This document shows, piece after piece, positions 33,614 through 46,100 of a stretch of 64,000 bases of DNA. This stretch comes from Owenia fusiformis (lineage: Eukaryota; Annelida; Polychaeta; Sabellida; Oweniidae): positions 24,043,915-24,107,914 of the forward strand of contig CAIIXF020000001.1 in assembly GCA_903813345.2 (NCBI GenBank), in the 5' to 3' direction. Position numbers and translations under genes: made by a program. Under the pieces are notes generated by a model that was not told the origin of the DNA, did not search any database, and worked only from the letters and a program-made list of their open reading frames with translations. How positions within the stretch are numbered: the first letter of the stretch is position 1; each line of letters starts with the position of its first letter.

Positions 33614-34562
33614 TTTGGTTTACAAGCGGACTTTGGTCATAAAATTGATAAGAGAAAATTCCTTATTATTTACCATCCATTAATATATTTAATAGCTAAT
33701 ATAATATATTGAATGAACAATTGATGGATGCACCCCAAAGATAGGCTAAAGAGAGGTAGAGGGGGATAAAGTACCCCTAAAATGTGATGTCAGGACCAGC
33801 AAGTTTTTAATTTGTAACAACCATGGCATTAATTCTTTTAATATTTAACTTTTCGTGGAGTGTTTACCTATATCCCTATGATTCTTGAATATTTGAATCA
33901 ATAGTGCTAGTTATATATTTATTGAATACTTGATGTTCAAATATTACTATCATTTACCATATCAACATTCACAGGATACTAGTATGTGGTGTTGTTTATT
34001 CTGAGTAACGTTTCGTATCCATTGATTATTACTCTTTGTTATCAAGAACACAAAATCTAGCTGAAATAAACAAGGGTATCTTTAGAAAATAACTCTTAAA
34101 ATATAATTGATCCAAGGATATCCTAAATAATATTCATCGTTGTTTAGGGTAAAAGTTAAAATTGATTTTAGCCGATGCCATAGTGATGGTACCAATTCCA
34201 ACCTTCCTTGAACCTCTACCTGTCATAGTGATGGTACCAATTTCCACCTTCCTTGATCTTCTACCTGTCACAGCGATGAAAGGTAGATCCTAACATATCC
34301 TTAATAATATTCATCGTTGTTTAGGGTAAAAGTTAAAATTGATTTTAGCCGATGCCATAGTGATGGTACCAATTCCAACCTTCCTTGAACCTCTACCTGT
34401 CATAGTGATGGTACCAATTTCCACCTTCCTTGATCTTCTACCTGTCAAAGCGATGAAAGGTAGATCCTAACATATCCTTAATAATATTCATCGTTGTTTA
34501 GGGTGAAAGTTGAAATGATTTTAGCCGATAAAACAATAAAAACGTTTGGAATGGAAGGTGAT
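33614..34562. other. spacer between Ig paralogues (copy B 3' flank and copy A promoter)
   Basis: Less than 1 kb separates the stop of copy B (34563) from the start codon of copy A (33613). It must hold the copy B polyadenylation site and the copy A promoter. No TATA or initiator can be placed with confidence. The right half is occupied by the 177-bp repeats described separately. Confidence 0.4.
34129..34515. repeat. 177-bp tandem repeat containing the Ig exon-end minisatellite
   Basis: Two full 177-bp units (34129-34305, 34306-34482) and a partial third. Each opens AATATTCATCGTTGTTTAGG and carries two copies of the 45-bp unit otherwise found in Ig copy A intron 2 (GTGATGGTACCAATT, CCTTCCTTGA). 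The block begins 48 bp past the stop codon of copy B, so it may lie in that gene's 3' UTR. Confidence 0.88.
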
Positions 34563-37500
34563 TTAATTAAGATGACTGGCGACCAATGTTAGCACTAATG
34601 ACGTTATTATAAAGTCTATGTATGTTCTACTGCATCGTCTGCTTGGTGCTGTATTGGTGGACCCTGGAACATAAAATACGCACTGATCAACAATTTGACA
34701 AGATGCATGAAGATATTGTCATGTTGGAAGTATTCAGATAATCTAAAGACTAGCCAGCCAATCGTTTGATGACACAAGCAACACATGGAATGGAACTATG
34801 CTTATAATGTTAAACGAGGGATAGAGGTCCATGATGTTTGACATTCTTGTTGGACCAATTTAAAGGGGCAATAAAGACTGTAGAGAAAATAGGAAAGTTT
34901 TTTCATTTTTCTGAGCTATCAAGGCAACATTTGGTTTAACATCTTCTTTGACATACCTGTTTTCTTAAAATGTATGGATAAATTATCAATTTCAGCATTA
35001 AGAAGTGTAAATTCAGTTCAAAGCTTCACAAAGGGGACTTCCACTTTTATAATTTTAAGATCCACCATGTTTCAAGAGGAATATCAGCTAAAATAATGTT
35101 TATCTAGGGGGTTTCTTTGTAGATAATAAAAATAGATGTTAGTCTTGATGAAATATCCAAACTTAAATATATTTTGACACTGGTCCATGATCGTTGAATG
35201 ACCCCTCTGCACTAATTATTGCACCTTTAAAACAAGAACAAAATCTTTTTCCGCGAAACCCACTTTACAACCTACCTTGTGCCAGTGTTATGTTATATGT
35301 GGCCTGTGTGTCACTGGTGCTTATATAAATGTTATATTGTCTGTAGTGGCTGCTATCCAACGGAGTGATCTCCAACTCAACCTTCACAATATTGTCATCT
35401 GCACTTGACTAAACGCCGAGACAAAACAAGCAAATAATTCAGTTGTTGGTAAATCAAGCTTCTACATCAATGAAACATTATAGAGACATTCTACAAGCAA
35501 AATCCATGAATTAAGCAATTAAATTGTTCCCTATTCTCTCCCAAACACAAAATTCCATTTGGAAATAGACAAATTGGATGGTATACATGTACATATAATT
35601 CACGAACTTGTTCCATGCAGTGAGTTTAGTTCTAAGGTGGAGTTTTAAGGAAGGATCGAACAATCCACAAGTGATATACTCATGATAATCCCATAAGCTT
35701 TGACATTGCGATTGACTTTAATAGTGTTTGAAACCTTTTCATATATGGCAAAACAGTTTATATGACAAAACAGATTTCAACTACAGGCAGCATGCCGATT
35801 TTGACATCCTTCCAGTTTCTAGATGGATGTTCCAAATGTGTACATTATCCCTTTGAATGATGTAATGCCCAAACATGTTTTAACTCACTCTCATCATCTG
35901 TGCCCTATACTCTCCATTCATCTGGTTGATCTTTGGGTTCAGTGTCTGCATGTTCTCGTTCTCCGTCCATTGCCACTGAACAATCGTCTCATCATTGATC
36001 AGATCTGGATTGGCAGCCACGTCGCATGATATCCTCGCTTCTCTATTGCCAGGCTCTGGGTATTGTACTCTGCTACAGTTAAACTTGGGAGCAACTGAAA
36101 ACACAAAAGGCCCTGTTGTTTTTTTGGAGTAGGCTACCATGGATTTTTACATATTCTATTGAACTAGTGGTCTCTGATGCTCTTTGCTCAAATTCATCAA
36201 TAATCAATTTGGGCAATTTTACAACAAGCTTATATTACGCAGATGGTGTCCTATATCTGAATGCATTCGTTACTCACATAAAACATCAATTGTGATCTGT
36301 GATGATTTCGTAGGAAGACCAGGCACAGTCGCTTCACATCTCAAGTTCTTTTTGTTGTGTAAATATTCTATCTTCTCAAGGTTGTGCAGCCATACATGAT
36401 GCATGATCTTCACCTGCAGGGATCAATATGAAATGCATGAAGGGGATGAACAAATTATTTGCGACAACTTATAATATTAACATCTAATAATCACGCGGTC
36501 CTAACTTGAAAATCAAGGATTGCCTGGTATCAATAGATTGCTTCCTAGTCAACTCGTACCCAAGACAACTCGTACCCAAGACAACTCGTACCAAGATTAT
36601 TTTCAGTATTATGGGTGCATATTAGGGAAAAACTTGAGTCTGTAATGCTTTCATGTTATAATGTGAATCAAATAAGCCTCAATATTCATATATTTTTTTG
36701 AATTTAGAAGACATTTTTTCTCACTGGATCAGTAAAGCATTTTTAAATAAAAGAAGTGCTTGAAGCGCTTGTTCTCAACATTATTTTGTCAAACATATAT
36801 ATAAATAAATATAATTACAACATTAGATCTGACACTTGTTCCAAACACTCATAAACATACAATATTTTGAAAAATGATTATGAATATGTGGAATAAACAT
36901 ATGTCTCTTCACTCGAACATCCTGAATCTGTGACCAATATAAAATAATAGTCAATATAAATTGACACTCAGTTCAAAATGTCACAAAATTAAATCAATAT
37001 CTTCCAAAAATTCTTCTTCAAACTTTAAACTATTCTGAACAGTATGTTACAATTATAATATGTATATCTATTCACATTCCCAGTCCAACGCTTGATTCAA
37101 AACAAAATATATACTTGGGTACGAGTTGTCTTGGGTACGACTTGTCTTGGGTACGAGTTGACCAGTTACCAATAGATTCACTACCGGGAGACGTTTAGAT
37201 ATAGTTGGATGGGAAAATGAAATCGGTGAGAGTGATAAGGAAAGTGAGATCAAAATACACTGCAAACACCAAACTGAAACTAACAGGCAAACTCATGACT
37301 CGCTATTTTTCACTCTCGATTGACGACTCATTCACCGTAGCGGCCGAATGGTTGCAAAGATAGGCAAACACGATAATTATTACTGGTACAGTTTTACTCT
37401 GGAGGTTTTCAAAACGGATAATAGACCAGTACCTACCAGTCCATCATTATTATCTATAGGAACGGGATAAGTCGATGATCTTGCCCAGGTTTCTGTGAGA

Positions 37501-40262
37501 TTAACATTATTGTTATTTCTACCCATAAGGTAGACCTTCAACTCAGGGGCGGGGTTAGAACCGTTTGAATGGCACTCAAGATTGACCCTATCGTTTTCTT
37601 TCACGTGCAGGACAGAGCCATCCGTCATGTTGCTGAAATAAACTTGTTTTGGCCCACCTGAAATGTAAATATGAACATATAAATACAGTGCAATGAGATT
37701 AGGAGAAATCCAACAGATTTCATGGAAGTTGGTACATTGTCTGTGTTGGTTTCCAAATTTTGCACGAGATACGCAACGTTGAGTGTTAATTTTAGGAAAC
37801 AACGCCTGAAAGGAATGGTCATTCCACAATACATTTCACACATTGCAAGATATTTTCTACCATGTCACTTAAAAGATATGCAATCACTAAAAGAACGTCC
37901 TTTCAATGAACCTTTTTGCAACAGTCAAGTTGGCAAAGTATCAATTTCAATCTGTAGAGTCAAGTTGTCAGCCTGGCAACGACATAAGGAATGTCCTTGG
38001 ATGCGGTGATTGGTTATATAATGCACCATAGTTATATGAAATATTGTGTTCGGATTGGCTGGAATCGAACACACCTTGCCTAGTGTGTGAATACTTTTTA
38101 AGGATCATGACTTACAACCTCGTGTTTATGTGAATGGTTGTAAATTGCCATGGTCGGTTTCATGTTGTTACTTTTACACTACATTTATCCTAAAAAGGTC
38201 TTACCAAGCACCTCCAAAGCTGTCACACTGAATGGTTCATTGGGTAAGGAGGGAACGGAGCAACCAATACTACCTCCTCCATCCTCCGCTTTTACGTTTG
38301 TAATTGTGATAGTGCCGACGTCTCCTTTGCCTTCGACCTCCTCGAATTGAATACTATATCTACCAGTCTCTTCGAACGGAGAATTTACTTTCTGTCCAGC
38401 ATCTCCACTTATTGTTTTAAAATAGGGTTCTGATACGGAATCGACATATTTGATGACATGTGGTGGTTGGAACTTCGGGAGAGCTGGGCTTATAGTACAT
38501 GTAAATGTAACTGTTTCGCCTTCCAATACTGGTCCGGTTGGGCCTTCTACATCAATAGTAGTTTGACACAGTGCACCTAAAACAACGATCTTTGTAATAA
38601 TTCAAATTCGTCTAGGTCGCTCGTTTGGGCCAGATAGCAAGGCGGGTATGGTAGAAAGTTCCCTTTAACTAAAATTACATCTGTTTTAGTGGTTCAATTC
38701 TCATATCACGACACCCTTATCTATCTAATAGTTATGCAAATTAAAATATGTCCAGTAAAAGAAAATGTTATCTGTCCAATACAAGAAAAGATATTTCATT
38801 TTTTGTGATTTTATAACATGGGGCCTATGGGGAATCTCCCCGAACTCGAAGTAACATTTTCAAAAATATTAAATTTTCAAAGTTGATAAACAATTTTCGA
38901 AACAATATTTCTAGATGTACTTTTATATGTAGAATTTTGAATATCTAATGACGTAAATCATGATTATTTCTACTCGCATCTAGTCAATTGTTATGACAAC
39001 ATTATCGCGAGAAAATGGACAAAAAGATCCAATTTCGGGAGATATTTATGTAAGTGTTATAAAGTAAAGGAAAGAATGTGTACAGTGATAGCTGCCAATG
39101 TGTCTCTTACAATCAAGACCTGAAAACTGATATATTAGAATTGAAAGGGAGACGTTTACTTTTTAAAAAGCTAGGAAAGAACCAATTCTTAACATGTAGA
39201 ACCATTTTCTTCTATCATTCTCATAATTTCCATTCTAACGTTGATTTGGTGAAATAACAAACACAAACCTCGCTACATATTTCTTTTGACAACACAAAAA
39301 TGTAAGTGCTTTACGATTTAAAAAAGTGTCCAAATTACTTTTATAATGATGTTGAAATTAAATTATGTAAATCCAAAGTGACCCTGCTTGGGAGCAATTG
39401 TAAGTCTGTTATTGTATAAATATGTTACTGTATTGTATTGTTGTGTCTAATACCCAATAATTAGAAGGTTTAACCTGTTAACAAATAGATTGACATTGAA
39501 ATTGACAATGCGGTTTGTCACTTGAATCTTACATCACTGTACAAAGATCAATGGGTGTAAAGGGATCGTAAATAGCGTCAATAGTATACTAGTATCAATG
39601 TTTGTTTCAGGAAGTTAAATTAATCTTGAATTTCGTCGGCAACCGTAGAATGAAAAAGTGTACTATTTAGGTAGATTTTATGTCTTTTATTCATACTAGT
39701 AATGCTAGTCTTGATTTGATGGCCATTATTATGGGTAACTTAAAATTCAAATGGGAGCCCATGGTATGATAGTAGTTTTCTTTAAATCATATGTAGCAAA
39801 GGCATGGAAGGGTTTAGTAATCCTTCAAGGTAGTGATAGTTGGGGAAGTTAGCACTTGGCGTCATGTTGTTCCTCCTTGGATTATCTTTAAGTATTGCAC
39901 AAAATCTCTCAAACTATCCCAAATTATATCAAAATGTGGTTATTATCCATCATTCCTTGAAATGATCAGTCAAAAGATGTAAGAAGGCAGAACAATTATT
40001 TTTGGTGAAATTTAGGTCCAACGAAGTTAGACTGTCAATCTGTAAATTGGCTAGATTTCCATCATGCGTCATACACCCTAATCAAGAGAGATATGATATT
40101 ACTATTTATCTAGATTTCAATTGAGATCTAAAAACAAAGTAACTGTCCACATGCCATTTATACAAATATATATAATTATGTTATACAATAAAATATATGA
40201 TAAATCACAATACCTGTCACACACAGTAATGCCCCTAGAAAATGAAATATCCAATCCGCCAT
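34563..40262 (-). CDS. three-Ig-domain GPI-type surface protein, copy B, 7 exons, ~405 aa
   Basis: Exons: 40262-40214, 38576-38205, 37657-37437, 36413-36278, 36094-35889, 35408-35276, 34663-34563. Phases agree. Signal peptide MADWIFHFLGALLCVTG. It is a clear paralogue of copy A: DRVNLECHSNGSNPAP, the Ig3 block from FAPKFNC to EYRAQMMR, and identical exon phases. The Ig3 core is the most conserved part. Ig1 is uninterrupted (GTITITNVKAEDGGG within one exon), unlike copy A. The C-terminus (GSTNTAPSRRC then a hydrophobic run ending VASHLN) also fits a GPI signal but is little conserved with copy A. The pair arose by tandem duplication and lies head-to-tail on the minus strand. Introns carry a foldback-like element (36540-37169). 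Confidence 0.87.
36540..37169. mobile_element. 630-bp foldback-like element with 9-bp target duplication
   Basis: The termini are inverted arrays of a 16-bp unit (CAACTCGTACCCAAGA): about three copies at 36551-36595 and inverted copies at 37112-37162. The direct repeat CAATAGATT flanks the element exactly (36531-36539 and 37170-37178). The interior is AT-rich and non-coding. Short tandem units forming the inverted ends and a 9-bp duplication are features of Drosophila FB-type foldback and Mutator-like elements. It is inserted in Ig copy B intron 3. Confidence 0.85.
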
Positions 40263-43106
40263 GATTTTGTAAATACACCCAACAGTAACTCTGATTCAAA
40301 TTCAACTTTATGAGAACCACAAGAAGCCATAAAGCTAAATCCGAGTGATGGAGTGAATGATTAACCAATTGTTTACCAGATCATTGTTATAAAGTACCCC
40401 CTTGCGTAGAGTTAGGTATGACAAACAGGGAACCGTATGTTGACATTTAAAGACGCACGTGATTTAATTATTTTCAAGGGTGATTGAAACCATTGATAGA
40501 TATGAAAAATAAAACAATTATTTCTCATTGGATGAGATTTAAACACACATATCAAAAGTTTGTAATTATTTTGAAAAATTGAAATGGTAATTTTGGTATT
40601 CCGGTTTTGCTTCTTTAAATACGAAATTAAATGCCATGAGATAATATTGTGTTTATCCCTTTTGAAAAATTGATAACATACAGGAGGATTGAGGGACATT
40701 GGACCTTGAAAGATACAATATCATAGATAGGCTGCTTATGTAAAACTCAGTCATACAACCCATGGAGATGCATCATTTGAATTCCAGTTATCTTAGGAAA
40801 TAGAACAAATCATTTAAAGGGTGGGGTTCATCTTGAAATGAAATCTATAGTTTGAGGGACAGGATTGAAGGACAGACTGGAGGTCTATTGAGTGATTCAA
40901 TAATGCAACAAGACAGGCAGAGGGAGCAGTGTAGGGGTGTACATTGGCCAAAAGTTCCTTCACTATTCATTAACTACTGAGGCACTCTTATTGATAGATT
41001 CAGTAAATTGTTTCCATGTCACATGACTGATAATCATTTATAAAAACTGAGAGCCTGAGAATAATATTTTAATAGTCAAAGCCAGAACTTCAATGTTTTG
41101 AATTCTGGTGGAATAGGTGATAATAACCGCTTCTTGTTCCATTAAAATTCTCCTCCTTAATTTCAGACAGATGTAGACACCAGAGCTCATAAATAATGAA
41201 ACAGAAACATAATTTTAATGTTGATGTCAGTATCATATATTGTAATGTTTATATCCACAAGACATGACAAAATTGGCATTACATAATAATAATAATATAA
41301 GAACAAATAGCCAACCTTCCTTGTTCATCGTCTCGGGAAAAGTCATCCTCTATACACACAGGGACAGAAAGTCCCCCACTTGTTATAAGTGACTCTAGCA
41401 AGGGATAATCTGTCCTTCTGTACAAAGAAGATCACAAATAAAATAAAACTTAAAACATTTAACATCCATATACATGTTAACTACATGTACTTCACAAAAG
41501 TTTTAACAGCAAATTCATGGATGTCACATCTGATCGTATGTAAAATAAAATTGTTAAAACTTAATTTACAATTAAAATGATACGTTTTTACCATGATAAA
41601 TACATCCTCCTCACGTGTTTTGTGATGCTCAATTTCTTCTCTCTCACAACGCCATTACATTTTAAGAAATATGGTGTATTGTCAGCTTTTTATATTGGCT
41701 TATATTGGAAGTTAAAAGCGTGTACAAATATACACATATACAAGATACAGACAAGACATGCACTATTTCTCTCCATAAATAATAAAAAATTGCTCCACAA
41801 TCCTAATTCACATGTTACAAAATTTTATATATAATTTTCCAAAGTATACAAAAAGTAACAACATATTTCAATAAAACCAAAATTTGCATGCAATAATTTG
41901 GTTCAAAAATTCAGATTTTCACCCGATCTTTCTCTCGAAACTCTTACATATTGCAGAACACAATCTTTACAATATTACACTAATCTTTACAGAATATACA
42001 GTTTTTACAGATGATACACTTTGATTTTCTCCATAGAGCATATAACATGTATTAGCTACCAACCTTACATTTCTATTATCAAGTCTGGATAGGTAAAATA
42101 TTGATATAGTACATGTTCTTCTGAACAGTGAACACATAATAATAAATTGATATACTGTGATGCCTTGATGCACAATCAGTTGACAATATTAAGAATTCAT
42201 AAATTGGCATTTGCATACAATTTGTTCAGATTTTTACCCAACTAAAAGAGCATCTTAACTTGCCCATGTCTCTGTACAGTGATTTAAATAGCAACTACAG
42301 TAGATATAGCACCGGTTATAGTTCTGTGACTGACTATGCTTTCTAATGTGGTGTTTTGTGATATGATAATGTTGTAATCTTGCATTCAAACCTTTAACCC
42401 AGAAACTGTGATGCAACTGGTCCAATTGCTAGTTTATTCAATGACTTACTAGTCCAGTGACTCTGTGATGCAACTGGTCCAATTGCTAGTTTATTCAATG
42501 ATTTACCAGTCCAGTGACTCTGTGATGCAACTGGTCCAATTGCTTGTCTATACAATGACTTACCAGCAGATCAAGTGTAAACTAGGATCAACTGACTGCA
42601 TCCAACAACATTAAGAAATTACAGCAATAGTGTTTTCCACCTAATAAGAATGTCTTCACCCAACACTCAGTTTGCGATTTCCTCTATTTAGCTTTAGACT
42701 GTACAGGAGGATCATACTGGCAGAATGCATTAGCGTCTACTATACCTCAGTTTCAAGTAAGCTCTTGGGATGTCTTATATTATGACTGTACTTCCATTTA
42801 GTCTCTTAGAGCCTTACTTAATGGAACATTTAACAGGATTTCTCTATCACCATCAGGGTGCACTGTAAATGTGATCCAATTCAAATCACCTGTGTTTCAA
42901 ATGAATCAGGATCAGTGATGATGTCATTATGATGATGTCACTATGATGATGTCAGTGTGACAGGTGTTATTATCATAGTTCTATGTTACCAAACTGTGAA
43001 TGTCATCAAGACACAGTTCACTGTTTACTATGTTTCCACATAGAAACACTCTTGATCCTTTGGCAACCATTGTGTCTACTGCAATCAAATCCATTGTGTT
43101 GCTAGG
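40263..43106. other. copy B upstream region and CLASP 3' UTR / flank
   Basis: No gene was recognised. The right part (below 43107) must include the CLASP 3' UTR; TTTATT words (minus-strand AATAAA) are frequent so the end cannot be fixed. A trinucleotide-like ATGATGATGTCA repeat lies near 42915-42960 and a 57-bp tandem repeat at 42406-42576. Open frames at 41389-41834 are low-complexity AT-rich sequence. Confidence 0.4.
42406..42576. repeat. 57-bp x3 tandem repeat 3' of CLASP
   Basis: Three units start at 42406, 42463 and 42520, each with CTGTGATGCAACTGG, TCCAATTGCT and a CAATGA(C/T)TTAC block. The third is diverged at its end. The repeat is probably transcribed as part of the CLASP 3' UTR. 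Confidence 0.88.
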
Positions 43107-46100
43107 CTAGACTGTCATGTGACCACCATCTGATGACGTAGGAGAGACTGCCTTTGATGGACTGGTAGACTGGGACTTTGCACGTTTGATGTACAAGTTC
43201 AATAACTTCATCTGGAAACAGGAAGCATATAAGTTATAAAATGAAATACATTAGAATCATACAAAATGGCAAAACTAGAAATATTATTGCAATTCATGTG
43301 CATATCATTTATCCAAAAGCATGGATATTAACCAGACCTGAACAAACCATGGGCTGTTCAGGCTTTGTGTTAAACTGATAAAACCACCGGGTTTGCTAAA
43401 AAAGATAATACCATGCCTAAACAAGCAAAATGATACCATGGTTAGTGCCTGTGAAATGGGTTTCTCCTATGATATATGTGTTTCATTATCAATTCACAAA
43501 AAAACATAAGAATACTTGTACAAATATTTTTAGAAGATAATATCGAATATAAAAGGAATGACCATATTGAAACATTCCATGTAAAAACAGCCATATTGAA
43601 ACATTCCATGTAATGATTACATACCTTGCTGCCATTGAGATCTCCTAGGTGCACTTTCAGGTCTTCTCCCATGATGTTATAGAGGGCCACAAGACAGAAT
43701 ACACTGGCCTTACGCACACTGCTCTCACTGTTATCATAGCCACGTATCAGACCAGGTATCATTTGAGACAACAGCTTCTCACAGGCAGCTTTATCCTCCA
43801 TTCCTTCAACAACCTAAAACAAAAATCAGGTGCATTTTTCACCGAAGGAGGAATGTTTCACCTGGACAGAATTACTTTACAAATCAGCTGTTTCTTCGGA
43901 TCACCCTACCATCAATATTTTCTTTTTAATTTTCATATGCAACTTAACAGCAAATATATAAAAATATGTTACAACTTTTATTTATTTATCAAATATAATG
44001 TATATGCTGATGTACTGTATATGAAACACTATGTAGCATTACTTTATCTTATGGAGGGGTGCCATTGTTTTTTGAAACACTGTACAGTGCATAATCTATC
44101 AACCTATTTTCGTTGGACAGTGTGCAAAACAGAATGCTATGTATGTTACCCTACCTTGGTAAGCATCTTGATACCAGCTAGGTTGATTGGATACGCAGCT
44201 GTCTCTACGATTGGCTTAAGTACCCGCACACATTGGTCACATGGTACAGACTTAGCTAATGTCATTGCACATTCTTCTGCTGCTCGCACCACCTGATAAA
44301 GAAAAATAGTAAACTATGTTTGAGCAAATTATATTAAAATTATTTTGCTTTCCTACAATATATGAATAGCACAAATAAATCAGGAAAATGTTACATATCC
44401 TAAACCATGGGGTCAAATAACTTTCACAGAAGGTGACTCAGGTTTCAACTACATACCCTTATTAAAGATTATATTGAGAATGCAGCCAATTTTTCAATTC
44501 TCATATTCTGTAAAGAATGGCTGTATTTAAAGATTCATTAAAGAATCACTACAGAAATAACATCTTTAAAAAATTCTGTTATGGGACTTTTTGGGGTGAT
44601 AATCATTAGCATTCCTACCTCTTTCTGTGAATCTTTATGGGCCTCTAATATCTTGAGAATGGTGAGGCCATCATATTCCTTGAACCTGTCTGGTTGATGC
44701 CTCATTATCTCACGCAATGTACGCAGAGACAAAGCTCGGATGTGACCCTGCAAATATATATAATAAAATGTATGGTTTATCACATGTCACTTCTCATAAT
44801 TTTGTAAGAATAAATTGATTGTGTAAGACACTCTTTAACAATATACAATTACATTAATACTTAGTTGCACTAATTACTTTTCAAAAATATTCACCTGAAT
44901 TTCAAACAAATGTTTGAAATGTTCGCATTAGTAATGTGACATTCTGTGCATGCCAATTGATCTAATTTCATGTTCCAGTCATTAATGCAGTTTCATCAAT
45001 GCGTTTCATGCATAGACTACTTCATACATACTGTATGTGTTCATACTTTAATGAGGGCTTGATGCAATCACGTTCAATGTATTTGGTGTATAGATCATTC
45101 AATAATCACTTGGAAAATGCTTTTCAAATTATTACATTTTGCTACACATTGAAAAACAATATCAAAAAAATTAATTCACTGTAGTGAACAAATATTATGC
45201 AAAAGTATGAATCAAAAACTTCTAAACAAGGGATTAAGTAACATCCAAAATGTCACCACCTGCCAATTGTTACAGGTGCCAACTACTGAACACCAACCAC
45301 TGAACACTGTTTATAAAAAAGTTGGAGACTATAACAATATGTCAGAAATTCTGGTGGTGACATAAAAATTGACTGAAAAAATATCAGCATTCTTCCTCAT
45401 ATTTATTAAATACTCACATCATCATCTCCCAGTGTTTCAAGTAGGAGCAACAAAACTGTCTTAAAATGTTCATCCCATAGTGCCATAGTTCCTTCCCGTG
45501 TCATCTTTATTAGAGTTAACATGGCATTCTTGCGCTCTTCTTGGCGCTCGTTGTGATTGGATAGTTCTGCTAGGATTTCTGATATCATATCTTGCTGGTC
45601 TGGTAATTCTGTGATTGGAGAAAACATATTGGAACTGTTAATATAGGGCAACTGTAACAGATATAGTTGTCCACCATGGATAATTGTACCCTTATAACTG
45701 ACACTGACTGAGCACAATCTTGTGAGACTGATATAATACTACAACAGCATGAACCAATAGATAGGGAGACAATAATTCCAAGGGAACATACCTTCCTACC
45801 ACAGCATGATCAGTTGATTCTGGAGAAATGGGTATAGAAAATAATATATTTTGATTTGAGATAAAATACTGAAAAAGAACCTTTCAGAGAAGCTTCTACT
45901 AAGTGCAAACACAGCATTATCTTAGAGAAGCCTGATAAGTAAACAAGCCAATACTCCCCCCTTTGTATCGTTGGCACAAGTACCATACAGACTTAATCAC
46001 ACCATTACTATGCTCATGGAGCACATCAAGGGGCCTCAATTTCTCATATGTTTAGCCACTAGCTTAAATTATGATACAGTGATCAAGCTAATGATATGAT

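Noticed and set aside
42915-42960. ATGATGATGTCA cluster as CREB-type sites
   Set aside because: Better explained as a short simple repeat in the CLASP 3' flank; no promoter context.
43649-44296. 215 aa plus-strand frame
   Set aside because: It overlaps two CLASP exons on the opposite strand, and the rest is AT-rich intron with no domain features.
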